NCBI RefSeq assembly: GCF_023336505.1
Contig: NZ_JAMAST010000011.1
Coordinates: forward strand, 1-64,000
DNA length: 64,000 nucleotides
DNA from: Sporolactobacillus mangiferae
GTDB taxonomy: Bacteria > Bacillota > Bacilli > Bacillales > Sporolactobacillaceae
Direction of reading: 5' to 3'
In this document: piece after piece, positions 53,718 through 61,882 of the stretch
Numbering within the stretch: position 1 is the first letter of the stretch
Layout: each line of letters starts with the position of its first letter
Position numbers and translations under genes: made by a program
The notes under the pieces: model-generated
Seen by the model: only the letters and a program-made list of their open reading frames with translations
The model's database searches: none
Told to the model about the DNA's origin: nothing

Positions 53718-55004
53718 ATGCTCGACATGAAACGACTGCGTGATCATTATGATGAAATTAAGGAAAAATTAAATAAGCGAGGGGAAGATCTCACTGATTT
53801 TCAGCGCTTTCCTGAATTGGACAATAAACGCCGAGAATTGATCAGTAAGACGGAAATTCTGAAGGCGCAACGCAATGAAGTGTCCGCCCAGGTCGCTGCC
53901 AAAAAACGTGCAAAGGAGGATGCCCAGGAGCTGATTGCTTCAATGCGGGATGTCAGCGCAAAGATCAAGGAACTTGATGGTGAATTGAACAAGATCGAAG
54001 AGGAATTGAAACAAGTGATGCTGTCGATTCCGAATGTTCCACATGAAACGGTCCCTGTTGGCGATGATGAAAACGACAATAAGCCGATTCGCTTCTGGGG
54101 TGAGACGCCGTCATTTTCCTATGAACCGAAACCGCATTGGGATCTTGCTACCCATTTGGATATTCTCGATTTTGAACGCGCGGCGAAGGTGACTGGAAGC
54201 CGATTCGTTTTTTATAAGGGGCTGGGTGTTCGGTTGGAGCGTGCGCTGATTAGTTTTATGCTTGATCTGCATGAGGATCAGCATGGCTATGAAGTGATCA
54301 TGCCTCCATATATGGTGAACCGTACAAGCATGACCGGCACCGGACAACTGCCAAAGTTTGAAGAAGACGCATTTAAAATCGCGGACGATCGGGATTATTT
54401 CTTAATTCCGACAGCCGAAGTACCCGTGACGAACTATTATCGTGACGAAATCTTAAGTGAGGATCAGCTGCCAAAAGCTTTCGCTGCTTATAGCGCCTGC
54501 TTCCGTTCTGAAGCAGGTTCAGCGGGACGTGATACACGCGGCATTATCCGTCAGCACCAATTTAATAAGGTTGAACTTGTCCGTTTTGTAAAGCCCGAGG
54601 ATTCTTATCGCGAGCTTGAAGCATTGACTGGTCATGCGGAAGAAGTTCTGCGCCTTCTCAATCTGCCATATCGCGTTGTGGCCATATGTACCGGCGATCT
54701 TGGCTTTACAGCAGCAAAAAAATATGACCTTGAAGTCTGGATACCAAGCCAGAATACGTACCGGGAAATTTCTTCCTGCAGTAATTTTGAAGATTTCCAG
54801 GCACGCCGGGCAAATATCCGTTTCAGGCGCGCGCCGAAAGTGAAACCCGAATTTGTGCATACATTAAATGGATCGGGACTTGCCGTTGGCCGAACGGTAG
54901 CTGCCATCCTTGAGAACTATCAGCAGGAAGACGGCAGTGTGGTGATTCCGGAAGTACTGCGCCCTTACATGAGAAATGTGGCTAAAATTACACCAGAAAA
55001 CTAA
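53718..55004 (+). CDS. serS: Seryl-tRNA synthetase
   Basis: 428 aa, AGGAGGAAA upstream of ATG 53718. The N-terminal coiled-coil arm (about 27-100) binds the long variable arm of tRNA-Ser. The class II core has motif 2 [20 protein letters not shown] and motif 3 [16 protein letters not shown]. Expression is predicted to respond to uncharged tRNA-Ser through the upstream T-box. Confidence 0.98.
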   Translation: MLDMKRLRDHYDEIKEKLNKRGEDLTDFQRFPELDNKRRELISKTEILKAQRNEVSAQVAAKKRAKEDAQELIASMRDVSAKIKELDGELNKIEEELKQVMLSIPNVPHETVPVGDDENDNKPIRFWGETPSFSYEPKPHWDLATHLDILDFERAAKVTGSRFVFYKGLGVRLERALISFMLDLHEDQHGYEVIMPPYMVNRTSMTGTGQLPKFEEDAFKIADDRDYFLIPTAEVPVTNYYRDEILSEDQLPKAFAAYSACFRSEAGSAGRDTRGIIRQHQFNKVELVRFVKPEDSYRELEALTGHAEEVLRLLNLPYRVVAICTGDLGFTAAKKYDLEVWIPSQNTYREISSCSNFEDFQARRANIRFRRAPKVKPEFVHTLNGSGLAVGRTVAAILENYQQEDGSVVIPEVLRPYMRNVAKITPEN

Positions 55005-55039
55005 AGCTTACATGTTCAAACACATAGGAGGTATCTCGC

Positions 55040-55189
55040 ATGCCCTTTCATCAAAAAGTGAACAATGAAGCAAGATTGACGAAAATGATCGATGATCTCG
55101 GGATTTCGCTAAACCCGGGCAAGACAAAAGAGAATAAAAAGAAGAAAGATCAGAGCACGAAAAAAGAAGATGGCCAGGAAAATAAATAA
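55040..55189 (+). CDS. Small lysine-rich protein, 49 aa, unknown
   Basis: ATG 55040 follows TAGGAGGT at good spacing, 35 bases after serS, and the frame ends at TAA 55187-55189. The N-terminal half (VNNEARLTKMIDDLGISLNP) looks helical; the C-terminal half is Lys/Glu/Gln-rich and probably disordered. I do not recognise a family. A good terminator follows, so it is likely the last gene of the serS transcript. Confidence 0.65.
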   Translation: MPFHQKVNNEARLTKMIDDLGISLNPGKTKENKKKKDQSTKKEDGQENK

Positions 55190-55200
55190 TAAAAGAAAGG

Positions 55201-55225
55201 CGCAAGTACGAAAAAAGTACTTGCG
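55201..55225 (+). terminator. Terminator after serS and the 49-aa gene
   Basis: CGCAAGTAC-GAAAAAA-GTACTTGCG with TCTTTTC after it. Confidence 0.88.
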
Positions 55226-55269
55226 TCTTTTCATTACGTGTCCTCAAGATGACCTGTCCTTCATTTTAT

Positions 55270-55929
55270 TCAGGCGTTGCACTCAGCATGATTATTTAAC
55301 TGTTTCTGAATACGTACGGCCAGTTTTTCTACAGAATGGGGATCGTTCACGACATCGTAGTCATCAATATCAACTTTCATTACAGGACAGATTGTGAATT
55401 TACTGATCCAAGCTTCATAGCGCGCAAACATTTCCTGCCAGTAACTGCGCGGTGTTTCTTTTTCAAATCCCCGTCCTCGCTGGCAGATGCGGTTAATCGT
55501 TGCATCAAGCGAACCATGAAGATAAATTAATAAATCAGGATGACGGAAGTAGGGGGTCATGACCATTGCCTGAAAAAGACTGGTATAGGTCTGATAATCA
55601 GCCTCAGACATCGTGCCTTTTTCGTAATGCATTCTGGCGAAAATCCCGGTATCTTCATAGATTGAGCGATCCTGTATGTAATTCTCTGCGTGATCCGCAA
55701 TTTTTTTCGTTTCTTTAAACCGTTCGGCAAGAAAGTAAATTTGGAGATGGAATGCCCATCGTTCAAAATCTTTATAAAACAGATCAAGATATGGATTTCC
55801 ATCTACCTTTTCGAGTGAGGTGCGATAATGGAGCCGGCTGGCAAGTGCTGTGGCAAATGTGGTCTTGCCGATGCCAACCATCCCGGCGATTGAGATCAAC
55901 TTATTTGAAGAAGCTGCAGCTTCAAACAT
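55270..55929 (-). CDS. dck: Deoxyadenosine/deoxycytidine kinase
   Basis: 219 aa. P-loop GMVGIGKTTFA, substrate pocket LEKVDGNPYLDLFYKD, the family motif QDRSIYEDTGIFARM and lid RGRGFEKETPRSYW. It closely resembles B. subtilis YaaF (dCK/dAK) rather than the shorter dGK YaaG. It phosphorylates salvaged deoxynucleosides. It is the only member here; the usual tandem dgk partner is absent. Read on the minus strand, convergent with serS. Confidence 0.94.
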   Translation of the reverse strand: MFEAAASSNKLISIAGMVGIGKTTFATALASRLHYRTSLEKVDGNPYLDLFYKDFERWAFHLQIYFLAERFKETKKIADHAENYIQDRSIYEDTGIFARMHYEKGTMSEADYQTYTSLFQAMVMTPYFRHPDLLIYLHGSLDATINRICQRGRGFEKETPRSYWQEMFARYEAWISKFTICPVMKVDIDDYDVVNDPHSVEKLAVRIQKQLNNHAECNA

Positions 55930-56173
55930 AAAGAACGTCCCTTCGTTAACAATCTTTTCACAATCAGAACATATATACGATTTACTAAGTGTATCATCTT
56001 ATCCACGTAAAAAAAAGTGAAATAAAATGAGAAAAATGTCAATTACTGATGTATAAAAAATGCACTTTTTGTCGAAAATAGCCATCGTTTGATAATTGAG
56101 GTTTTGTTCGGTGCTCATGAAAGAAAAATGCTGATAGGCCAAGGAAGTATCCGTTTACAAAACGGCGATTTTA

Positions 56174-56202
56174 TTGACACTGTATAGCGATTGTGCTATA
56201 TT
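56174..56202 (+). promoter_or_regulatory. Sigma-A promoter of the cold-shock gene
   Basis: TTGACA (56174-56179), a 17-base spacer and TATATT (56197-56202). It gives an untranslated leader of about 175 bases before the csp start. Confidence 0.85.
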
Positions 56203-56250
56203 GTAATAAACCATTTTACTACTTAATATAAGATCTGGATGTAAGAATGA

Positions 56251-56302
56251 AGACCCTTCCTTGAAGTGTAGTAGTTTTTACTTCTGGAATGGTCTGTTTT
56301 TT
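56251..56302 (+). promoter_or_regulatory. Terminator-like hairpin in the csp leader
   Basis: AGACCCTTCC-TT-GAAGT pairs with ACTTC-T-GGAATGGTCT (few mismatches) and is followed by GTTTTTTAT. It lies inside the 5' leader, so it can act as an attenuator or as a temperature-responsive structure. Confidence 0.72.
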
Positions 56303-56384
56303 ATATGCATGTTTTAGTTGTTAAATGGTAAATGGTTTTAGTTTACGCGCGGGCAGCGCAATGTTTTAGGGAGGCAGTTATAAG

Positions 56385-56588
56385 ATGGCGCAAAACGGTA
56401 AGGTAAAATGGTTCAATGCAGAAAAAGGCTACGGTTTCATTGAAGTTGATGGCGGAAATGATGTATTCGTACACTATTCTGCAATCGAAGGTGACGGTTT
56501 CAAGACGCTTGAAGAAGGTCAGGAAGTTAGCTTCGACATTGTTGAAGGTAACCGCGGACCTCAAGCTGCAAACGTTACAAAACTGTGA
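56385..56588 (+). CDS. csp: Cold-shock protein (CspA/CspB family)
   Basis: 67 aa. The single cold-shock OB-fold has RNP1 KGYGFIEV and RNP2 [11 protein letters not shown] 56385 follows GGGAGG. It is an RNA chaperone that melts mRNA structure. It is a single gene with its own promoter, long leader and terminator (56613-56645, AAAGCAGTCCT...AGGACTGCTTT). Confidence 0.97.
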   Translation: MAQNGKVKWFNAEKGYGFIEVDGGNDVFVHYSAIEGDGFKTLEEGQEVSFDIVEGNRGPQAANVTKL

Positions 56589-56612
56589 TCCTCGGCCATA
56601 ACCGATGATGCG

Positions 56613-56645
56613 AAAGCAGTCCTCTCTAAAACAAAGGACTGCTTT
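56613..56645 (+). terminator. Terminator of csp
   Basis: AAAGCAGTCCT ... AGGACTGCTTT stem with TTATTT after it. Confidence 0.88.
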
Positions 56646-56731
56646 TATTTGTGCCTATATCGTTATAAAGGGCTTGCCATCGCCCTGTTTTCTTCATATA
56701 ATGTTCTATGTCGCGTTATTCAGCGTATATC

Positions 56732-56804
56732 GGCTCTGTAGCTCAGTGGATAGAGCGTCGGTTTCCTAAACCGTGCGTCGTAGGTTCGATTCCTACCAGG
56801 GCCA
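56732..56804 (+). tRNA. tRNA-Arg (CCT)
   Basis: Acceptor GGCTCTG/CAGGGCC, D-arm GCTC...GAGC, anticodon loop TTCCTAA with CCT, T-arm GTAGG-TTCGATT-CCTAC. CCA is not encoded. The top anticodon-stem pair is a T-T mismatch. A terminator (AAACCCTTG-ATACA-CAAGGGTTT) follows at 56810-56834. Confidence 0.93.
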
Positions 56805-56809
56805 TTACA

Positions 56810-56834
56810 AAAACCCTTGATACACAAGGGTTTT
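56810..56834 (+). terminator. Terminator of tRNA-Arg
   Basis: AAACCCTTG and CAAGGGTTT flank a five-base loop and are followed by TTAATTT. Confidence 0.85.
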
Positions 56835-56955
56835 TAATTTTGATATTTCTGAGTGCTTTTCCCCAGTATCGTTGTTACATGGAATTTTTATTTCGTTCCG
56901 TTAAAGCAGCTTTCAGCATAGTCTAAAGCAGACTGAAATCTGGGGAGATGTCTGC

Positions 56956-57561
56956 ATGTGTGACTATTATCAACCGTTAAGAAGTGAGCATAATGATATG
57001 TCGCAATTTCAAATGCCGGTGACTGCTGCTGATATTCAAAATGAGTTGAACTTTGGAAGAGCAGGTCAATTTTATTTGACTAAATTGGGAAATAACGGAA
57101 TCATTTTATTTCAACTGCTTTCTTATGATCCTTCAACTGGAAATGTATCCATGAATGAATTCATCTCGCAAACAGGCCAATGGATGGCTGCGCAGATTCC
57201 TCTGTCCAATCTGTTTGGCCTGGTCTTTCTGGGATCGATTTTTCCGCAAAGTCCAGCGACAGCTCAGGCTTCTTCGCAGGTCGGAGGATCAGACGTCAGT
57301 GTGGGAAGTGCCGCTCCATCAGGAGGAAGCGGATCGACACCCGATGCCGCTCAAATACTCGGTCAGGCTGAAAGTCTGCTGGGCGCATTGGGTGGAGCTT
57401 CAGGGGCAGGAGAGAGTTCTTCGGGAACGCCTCAATCTCCAGGAACTTTTTCGATTCCGGGTGTTCCGGGGACATTTCCAATGCCGACTCCACCCAGAAA
57501 CGGAGCCACCTATGGGTATCCGATGAACTTTTCTGAAGATACTTCACCCATGCAAGACTAA
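56956..57561 (+). CDS. Unknown protein with Gly/Ser/Pro-rich C-terminal half
   Basis: 201 aa, GGGGAGAT before ATG 56956. Residues about 15-100 form a folded-looking part (ADIQNELNFGRAGQFYLTKLG, a hydrophobic stretch LSNLFGLVFLGSIF). Residues about 105-190 are low-complexity Gly/Ser/Ala then Pro/Thr-rich. No signal peptide or catalytic motif is seen, and I do not recognise a family. A surface- or spore-coat-associated role would suit the composition but is a guess. It is a single gene, with a terminator-like hairpin (57580-57614) behind it. Confidence 0.7.
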   Translation: MCDYYQPLRSEHNDMSQFQMPVTAADIQNELNFGRAGQFYLTKLGNNGIILFQLLSYDPSTGNVSMNEFISQTGQWMAAQIPLSNLFGLVFLGSIFPQSPATAQASSQVGGSDVSVGSAAPSGGSGSTPDAAQILGQAESLLGALGGASGAGESSSGTPQSPGTFSIPGVPGTFPMPTPPRNGATYGYPMNFSEDTSPMQD

Positions 57562-57579
57562 TCATTTTATTTGCTTGAT

Positions 57580-57614
57580 GAAAAAGAGCGCCAGGAAATC
57601 ACGTGCTCTTTTTT
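57580..57614 (+). terminator. Terminator-like hairpin after the 201-aa gene
   Basis: AAAGAGCGC ... GTGCTCTTT with a T-run after it. The following 57615-57780 shows no gene. Confidence 0.7.
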
Positions 57615-57780
57615 TGCAAAAGAGTATACGATTTTTCGCCGTATTCAATCAATGGTTCATCCGGGCATCAAAGCGGAGGATCGGGGTGCGACCACGGCAA
57701 GTGAAGCGCCGATACGTATCGAAAAGACATGAAATCACGCCATATAGTTGAAGATATTTCAAATTGAAAACATTAAAAAA

Positions 57781-57799
57781 ATCCTGCCATAGGCAGGAT
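57781..57799 (-). terminator. Terminator of the 57.9-58.8 kb gene pair
   Basis: ATCCTGCC-TAT-GGCAGGAT followed by TTTTTT on the minus strand. Confidence 0.87.
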
Positions 57800-57872
57800 G
57801 AGGGGAAATGGTAATATTATTTGTATATCCATAAATGCGGAAAATAATCGTGATTAACAAAAATTTAACAAC

Positions 57873-58454
57873 TCAAGCGGTATTATCTGGTCCAAGGTGT
57901 TTCAAAAAGGCGTGCAACACCACTGTTGTCGTTTCATAATCATTTCGAATTTTAAAAATGAATGTTTTCAATGTGTTGCGTTGAATCATTGGATGTTCCA
58001 GGATCAGGTTACTGTCTTTAATAATCTCAATAAGGCTATTTCGATAACTTAACAGGTTATCATCAGCGGTCTGCGATAAATAGTCACTGTTCTGTATCCG
58101 GTATAGACCAATGTCATCGACCAGCTTAAAGGCCTGATTTCTTTGGCTCATGATTTTTTTCCGTGAAAATCGATATTTTTGTTCGGCCAGCCAGTCTTGA
58201 TTTAAAAAGGAAGCCATCTTTTTAACAAGCACCTGCGTGTCCTTATTCGTGTGTCCTTTCTTTTGCGCTGATGAAATCGATTTGACGTCTTGTCTGTGGT
58301 TCTGGATAATGTGAGGATCGGAACTGATCGTGATTTCATGGGTCAAATTAAAAAATGAGAATGGATAAAAGAGTCCCAGTGCGACAAAAGCAACGGTTGC
58401 AATGAGTATTGTTCCGAAAATAACATGGATTCTTCTCACGGATCTCGCCACCAT
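57873..58454 (-). CDS. Membrane-anchored protein, unknown
   Basis: 193 aa from ATG 58454, which overlaps the stop of the upstream gene as TGATG. One N-terminal membrane segment (about 8-30, IHVIFGTILIATVAFVALGLF) precedes a charged, mainly helical extracellular domain (RNQAFKLVDDIGLYRIQNSD ...). No known domain is recognised. It is coupled to the secreted 100-aa protein upstream, so the two probably work together at the cell surface. Confidence 0.72.
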   Translation of the reverse strand: MVARSVRRIHVIFGTILIATVAFVALGLFYPFSFFNLTHEITISSDPHIIQNHRQDVKSISSAQKKGHTNKDTQVLVKKMASFLNQDWLAEQKYRFSRKKIMSQRNQAFKLVDDIGLYRIQNSDYLSQTADDNLLSYRNSLIEIIKDSNLILEHPMIQRNTLKTFIFKIRNDYETTTVVLHAFLKHLGPDNTA

Positions 58455-58756
58455 CAACAATAATCATCGACATGGACATGACTGCTGTTATAGATCGTGA
58501 TTTTTTGAATCCGTTTGCCTTTTAGTTTTCTATTCGCATGGGATTCTTCTGTGTCCATGTTTCTGTGTTCCTCTTTATCAAGCCTCGGGGATGAAAATTG
58601 TCGATCTTTTGATTTTGTCGCTGTTACTTCTCTTTTATTCACTGAGTTTACCGAGGTATCTTTTCCATAGGCCAGACTCGTGTTTAGCAGAACGATGACG
58701 AGCACAATGATGATGCTGGCGACCATTTTTCTGGAAAAGCCCTTCTTTTTGCTCAT
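58454..58756 (-). CDS. Small secreted/membrane protein, unknown
   Basis: 100 aa. A lysine-rich N-terminus and hydrophobic segment (about 10-30, MVASIIIVLVIVLLNTSLAYG) look like a signal peptide with cleavage near AYG. The remaining part is polar, with many Lys/Asp/Ser/His residues and a single Cys at the very C-terminus. GGAGGAAAA precedes the start. No family recognised. First gene of a two-gene transcript with the protein at 57873. Confidence 0.72.
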   Translation of the reverse strand: MSKKKGFSRKMVASIIIVLVIVLLNTSLAYGKDTSVNSVNKREVTATKSKDRQFSSPRLDKEEHRNMDTEESHANRKLKGKRIQKITIYNSSHVHVDDYC

Positions 58757-58919
58757 GGATTTTCCTCCTGCTGTAAAATTATGTTATATGGTAACATAAA
58801 GGTCGCCGTGCACAAGGTATTTCATGGCAAAGTAAGCAAAACGTAATATTAGTAAACGCCTTGTTAAACGTGGATAATAAAACGATGGAAATCGGACATT
58901 CCTTAACAGCGAAAGCGGG

Positions 58920-59351
58920 TTATCCAGGTTCCTGTTTGATTAATTGCGCGGCGCAGCGAATCTGATCCCTAAGGTAATCCGGTGCTTCTGGATGATGCAG
59001 CACTTCTTCGGTAGTCATCCAGTAAATCTCGGCTACCTCATCGGCACTGACTGCATGCGGTGTCCCATTAAGCGGTCGGCATAAAAATATGGTTTCAAGT
59101 ACGATCTGGTCGTCTGGAAGCGGAAAAGAGACGCTTTTAATATAGCGGAGTGCACCAACTTCAAGTGCAATTTCTTCTCTGATTTCGCGGCGCAGCGCCT
59201 GCTCTAAGATATTGTCTGCAGGATCATCAAGATCCACTTTCCCCCCGACAAGTGCCAACAGTCCGGCAGCATGTGGCTCCTGTTCGCTGCGTTTTATGAT
59301 CAGCCAGCGGTCATTCTGGTAAATGGCAGCTTCAACAACAACGTAAAACAT
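58920..59351 (-). CDS. Nudix hydrolase
   Basis: 143 aa from ATG 59351, chosen by AAGGAGGGAG upstream; a longer frame to 59396 lacks support. The Nudix box is GGKVDLDDPADNILEQALRR followed by EIREE. It has a short extra loop after GGKVD, but the catalytic REIREE is intact. Substrates in this family are nucleoside diphosphate derivatives; the specific one is unknown. It is a single minus-strand gene. Confidence 0.9.
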   Translation of the reverse strand: MFYVVVEAAIYQNDRWLIIKRSEQEPHAAGLLALVGGKVDLDDPADNILEQALRREIREEIALEVGALRYIKSVSFPLPDDQIVLETIFLCRPLNGTPHAVSADEVAEIYWMTTEEVLHHPEAPDYLRDQIRCAAQLIKQEPG

Positions 59352-59470
59352 GAACTCCCTCCTTTTGTCCTGTACCTGTATTATTATAGAATTCATATCG
59401 CTTTTCTTGAACAGACGTTCTTAATTTGTTACAGTCGTGAGTAACAGGCGTTACAGAGAGGAGTTTTTTC

Positions 59471-59805
59471 ATGGCTGATCGTTCATTTTGGGTTTCCTGT
59501 CTGTTCAGGAGACGGCGGATCTGTGCAAGAGTCATGTGTCTCCTTCTGCCGATCAGGTGTATGAATCACATACTGAGGAAGCCGGAATAGCTCAATGCAT
59601 TCTTGTTTATCAGAGATATTTTCTTCGAAACAGCAATTATGCGGCAATGACGGTCGTCATAGATAACCTTGGCGGAAAAACGAAAGTAACGGTTGTCGCC
59701 ACTGGCGGATCGGGCTCGCTTCTTACCTCATGGGACTGGGGAGCTGCAAGCGACTGGCTGTCTGATTCTACGGCATGTTTTTCAGACTACATAGTTAATG
59801 AGTGA
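59471..59805 (+). pseudogene. DUF6054-like gene with an apparent 1-base frameshift
   Basis: GAGAGGAG precedes ATG 59471, which reads MADRSFW and then leaves the conserved frame. The frame entered near 59488 continues SVQETADLCKSHVSPSADQV ... TVVIDNLGGKTKVTVVATGG ... WDWGAASDWLSDS to 59805. The two parts fit one protein if one base was lost in the TTTTGGG run at about 59484-59490. The family assignment (DUF6054) is from memory of short Firmicute proteins with NLxGxTxV and FDWGA motifs. It may be a real mutation or a base-call error. Confidence 0.6.
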
Positions 59806-59890
59806 CTGATTTGAAAAAACCAAAGCGCATGTAACAAAAGCATTCGGTTTTTCGTTTATAAAAATATAAAGGAAAGAGAGGAGGCGGCTT

Positions 59891-60535
59891 ATGAAAAAAC
59901 AACATGACCAGAATGAAGCGTTTGCACGCAGCATGCAACCCTATATGTCAGCAATCCGGCACCAATGTGCTCAGCTCGCTGGAAATCCATGGGATGGCGA
60001 TGATCTTTTTCAGCAGGTTATGATGAAATGTTTCAAAGCATGGCGGGCAAATCCGCTACGCTCGATCACAAAAGCTTATTTATACAGAATAATTTCACAT
60101 GCATGGATTGACGCGCATCGGAAAAGACGTGTGTCCGAAAGCGTTCGAGAGTCTTTTGACGATATGGCCGCTGCGCCGAAGAGCACAGACGGAAAGCTTG
60201 CCGAGGCAATGAAAATTGTGCTCAATCAGTTAACGGATCGGCAAAGACTGGTATACTTAATGAAGGCGGGATGGGGCCTCAGTGCTTCTGAAATAGCTGA
60301 ATACTGCGGTGAGACAGCAGGAAATGTGCGTGTTCTGTATTTTCGCGCGAAGAAAAGGCTCGCATCTCGGCAGGAAACTCTGTTGAGTGATCCGGATGAA
60401 ATCGTTTTGGCCGATTACATGGCCGCCTTTCTGAGCGGTGAACCGGAGCGGCTGCTTTCGCTGCGTCATCTGAAAGCGCCAGTGCGTCAGCGCAGTTTCC
60501 GTCATTCGGATCTTACCTGCATGCACGCTGCTTAA
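59891..60535 (+). CDS. ECF-type RNA polymerase sigma factor
   Basis: 214 aa, GAGGAGGCGG before ATG 59891. Region 2 (about 14-85; DGDDLFQQVMMKCFKAW, YLYRIISHAWIDAHRKRR) and region 4 (about 107-160; LTDRQRLVYLMKAGWGLSAS, HTH NVRVLYFRAKKRL) are clear. About 50 extra residues follow region 4 (DEIVLADYMAAFLSGEPERL...), reminiscent of the start of the C-terminal domains in SigJ/ECF41-type factors but truncated. No anti-sigma gene is adjacent. Target genes are unknown; an autoregulated promoter upstream could not be identified. Confidence 0.87.
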   Translation: MKKQHDQNEAFARSMQPYMSAIRHQCAQLAGNPWDGDDLFQQVMMKCFKAWRANPLRSITKAYLYRIISHAWIDAHRKRRVSESVRESFDDMAAAPKSTDGKLAEAMKIVLNQLTDRQRLVYLMKAGWGLSASEIAEYCGETAGNVRVLYFRAKKRLASRQETLLSDPDEIVLADYMAAFLSGEPERLLSLRHLKAPVRQRSFRHSDLTCMHAA

Positions 60536-60575
60536 ATAAAAGATCTGTAAAAGTGAATTTCAGGGAGGAATTTCT

Positions 60576-61166
60576 ATGTCGTCTTTTTTTATTCCATATG
60601 TCATCGAACAATCCAATCGCGGAGAACGTTCTTACGATATTTATTCGCGGTTATTGAAGGACCGCGTTATTTTTCTCGGTTCGGAAATTAATGATGAGGT
60701 AGCCAACAGTATCGTTGCCCAGCTTCTTTTTCTTGCATCGGAGGATTCAGAAAAGGATATTTCAATTTACATTAATAGCCCTGGCGGTTCCGTGTCGGCA
60801 GGGTTTGCAATCCTTGATACAATGAACTTCATAAAGCCGGATATCCAGACGATCTGTGTCGGTATGGCGGCGTCCATGGCTTCCATTATTTTAACGTCTG
60901 GTACGAAGGGCAAGCGTCTGTCTCTTCCGAACGGCGAAGTCATGATTCACCAGCCGCTTGGCGGGGCGCAGGGCCAGGCAAGCGATATTGAAATCAGTGC
61001 CCGACACATTCTGAAAACGAAAGAAAAACTCAATAAGATTATTGCAGGAACGAGCGGACAGCCCTATGAACAGGTGGTCAAGGATACAGACCGTGATAAT
61101 TTCCTGACGGCAGAGCAGGCAAAGGAATACGGTCTCGTTGATAAAATTATTGAGAAATTGGTTTAA
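60576..61166 (+). CDS. clpP: ATP-dependent Clp protease proteolytic subunit
   Basis: 196 aa, AGGGAGGAA upstream. The serine-protease triad is present: Ser100 in GMAASMAS, His125 in MIHQPLGG and the Asp in DTDRDNF. The N-terminal [20 protein letters not shown] is typical. Subunits form a tetradecamer fed by ClpX/ClpC. It lies 40 bases after the sigma gene, an unusual neighbourhood for clpP. Whether it is the sole ClpP of the genome is unknown. Confidence 0.96.
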   Translation: MSSFFIPYVIEQSNRGERSYDIYSRLLKDRVIFLGSEINDEVANSIVAQLLFLASEDSEKDISIYINSPGGSVSAGFAILDTMNFIKPDIQTICVGMAASMASIILTSGTKGKRLSLPNGEVMIHQPLGGAQGQASDIEISARHILKTKEKLNKIIAGTSGQPYEQVVKDTDRDNFLTAEQAKEYGLVDKIIEKLV

Positions 61167-61357
61167 ACATTTCGGCTTCAGATCAGGAACCTCGGGAAAA
61201 ATTTGCATAACAGGCCGCACGTTTTTCTTTGTTGCCGTGCATAAGCGCAGCCAGGAGAACAAAATGCAGAAAAAGGAATAAAAAAATATGATCTCCGTGG
61301 ATAGAAAAAGGTATCCGGCACATAATAAGACTGCCTTTTGAAAAGGAGGTTTTGACC

Positions 61358-61531
61358 TTGGTGGATAAGCCGGGAACACGATACAGTGTGCAGAATGAAG
61401 ATGATTTGTGGCCCGGGGCGGACGATTCGCGTGTATCGAAGCGTGCGGACGGAAGCATAAATGATCGCCTTGGTGAGCGCATGTTTTCTGCGCATGACCG
61501 AAAGCGAACAAACGATCATACGGAGGGATGA
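61358..61531 (+). CDS. Small hydrophilic protein, 57 aa, unknown
   Basis: AAAAGGAGGT ends eight bases before TTG 61358 (GTG 61361 is an alternative). The frame DKPGTRYSVQNEDDLWPGAD ... GERMFSAHDRKRTNDH ends at TGA 61529-61531. It is very polar with no hydrophobic core, so probably disordered. No family recognised. The ribosome site is strong and the next small gene follows four bases later, which argues for a real gene. Confidence 0.6.
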   Translation: MVDKPGTRYSVQNEDDLWPGADDSRVSKRADGSINDRLGERMFSAHDRKRTNDHTEG

Positions 61532-61534
61532 CAG

Positions 61535-61681
61535 GTGCAACAGCCGGGCAGTACCGATGAAATGATCAAACGTTATGGCATATCACATGCCAGACATTCG
61601 CCCAGTCAGGTGAACGGCGAGACGCAGCAGACACAATCAGGAAAAATTCTTGAGGTTAATGCAAGGCGTCACCAAAAATAA
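61535..61681 (+). CDS. Small hydrophilic protein, 48 aa, unknown
   Basis: GTG 61535 lies nine bases after CGGAGGG, itself inside the end of the previous small gene. The peptide (QQPGSTDEMIKRYGISHARH ... GKILEVNARRHQK) is polar and Gln/His/Arg-rich. No family recognised. It forms a two-gene unit with the preceding ORF and is followed by a weak terminator (GCGG...CCGCTTTTT, about 61710-61735). Confidence 0.58.
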   Translation: MQQPGSTDEMIKRYGISHARHSPSQVNGETQQTQSGKILEVNARRHQK

Positions 61682-61709
61682 AACCAAATCAAAAGGCGAG
61701 AAGGCGGTT

Positions 61710-61735
61710 ATCCATAACGGAGGCCGCTTTTTCTG
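61710..61735 (+). terminator. Terminator-like hairpin after the two small genes
   Basis: GCGG ... CCGC with TTTTTC after it; the outer stem is short, so strength is doubtful. Confidence 0.5.
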
Positions 61736-61882
61736 TTTTTGATTTTTCAAACTTTTTTTGTATAATGAATGTAAGCCTTTTTAAAAGAGCTGTGTGATGT
61801 ATAAAATATAAGTAAACAACGGAAACTTTTGCAGAAAATCAAACGTATGTATATTACAAGCCTTCAAGGAGGATGACGATTT

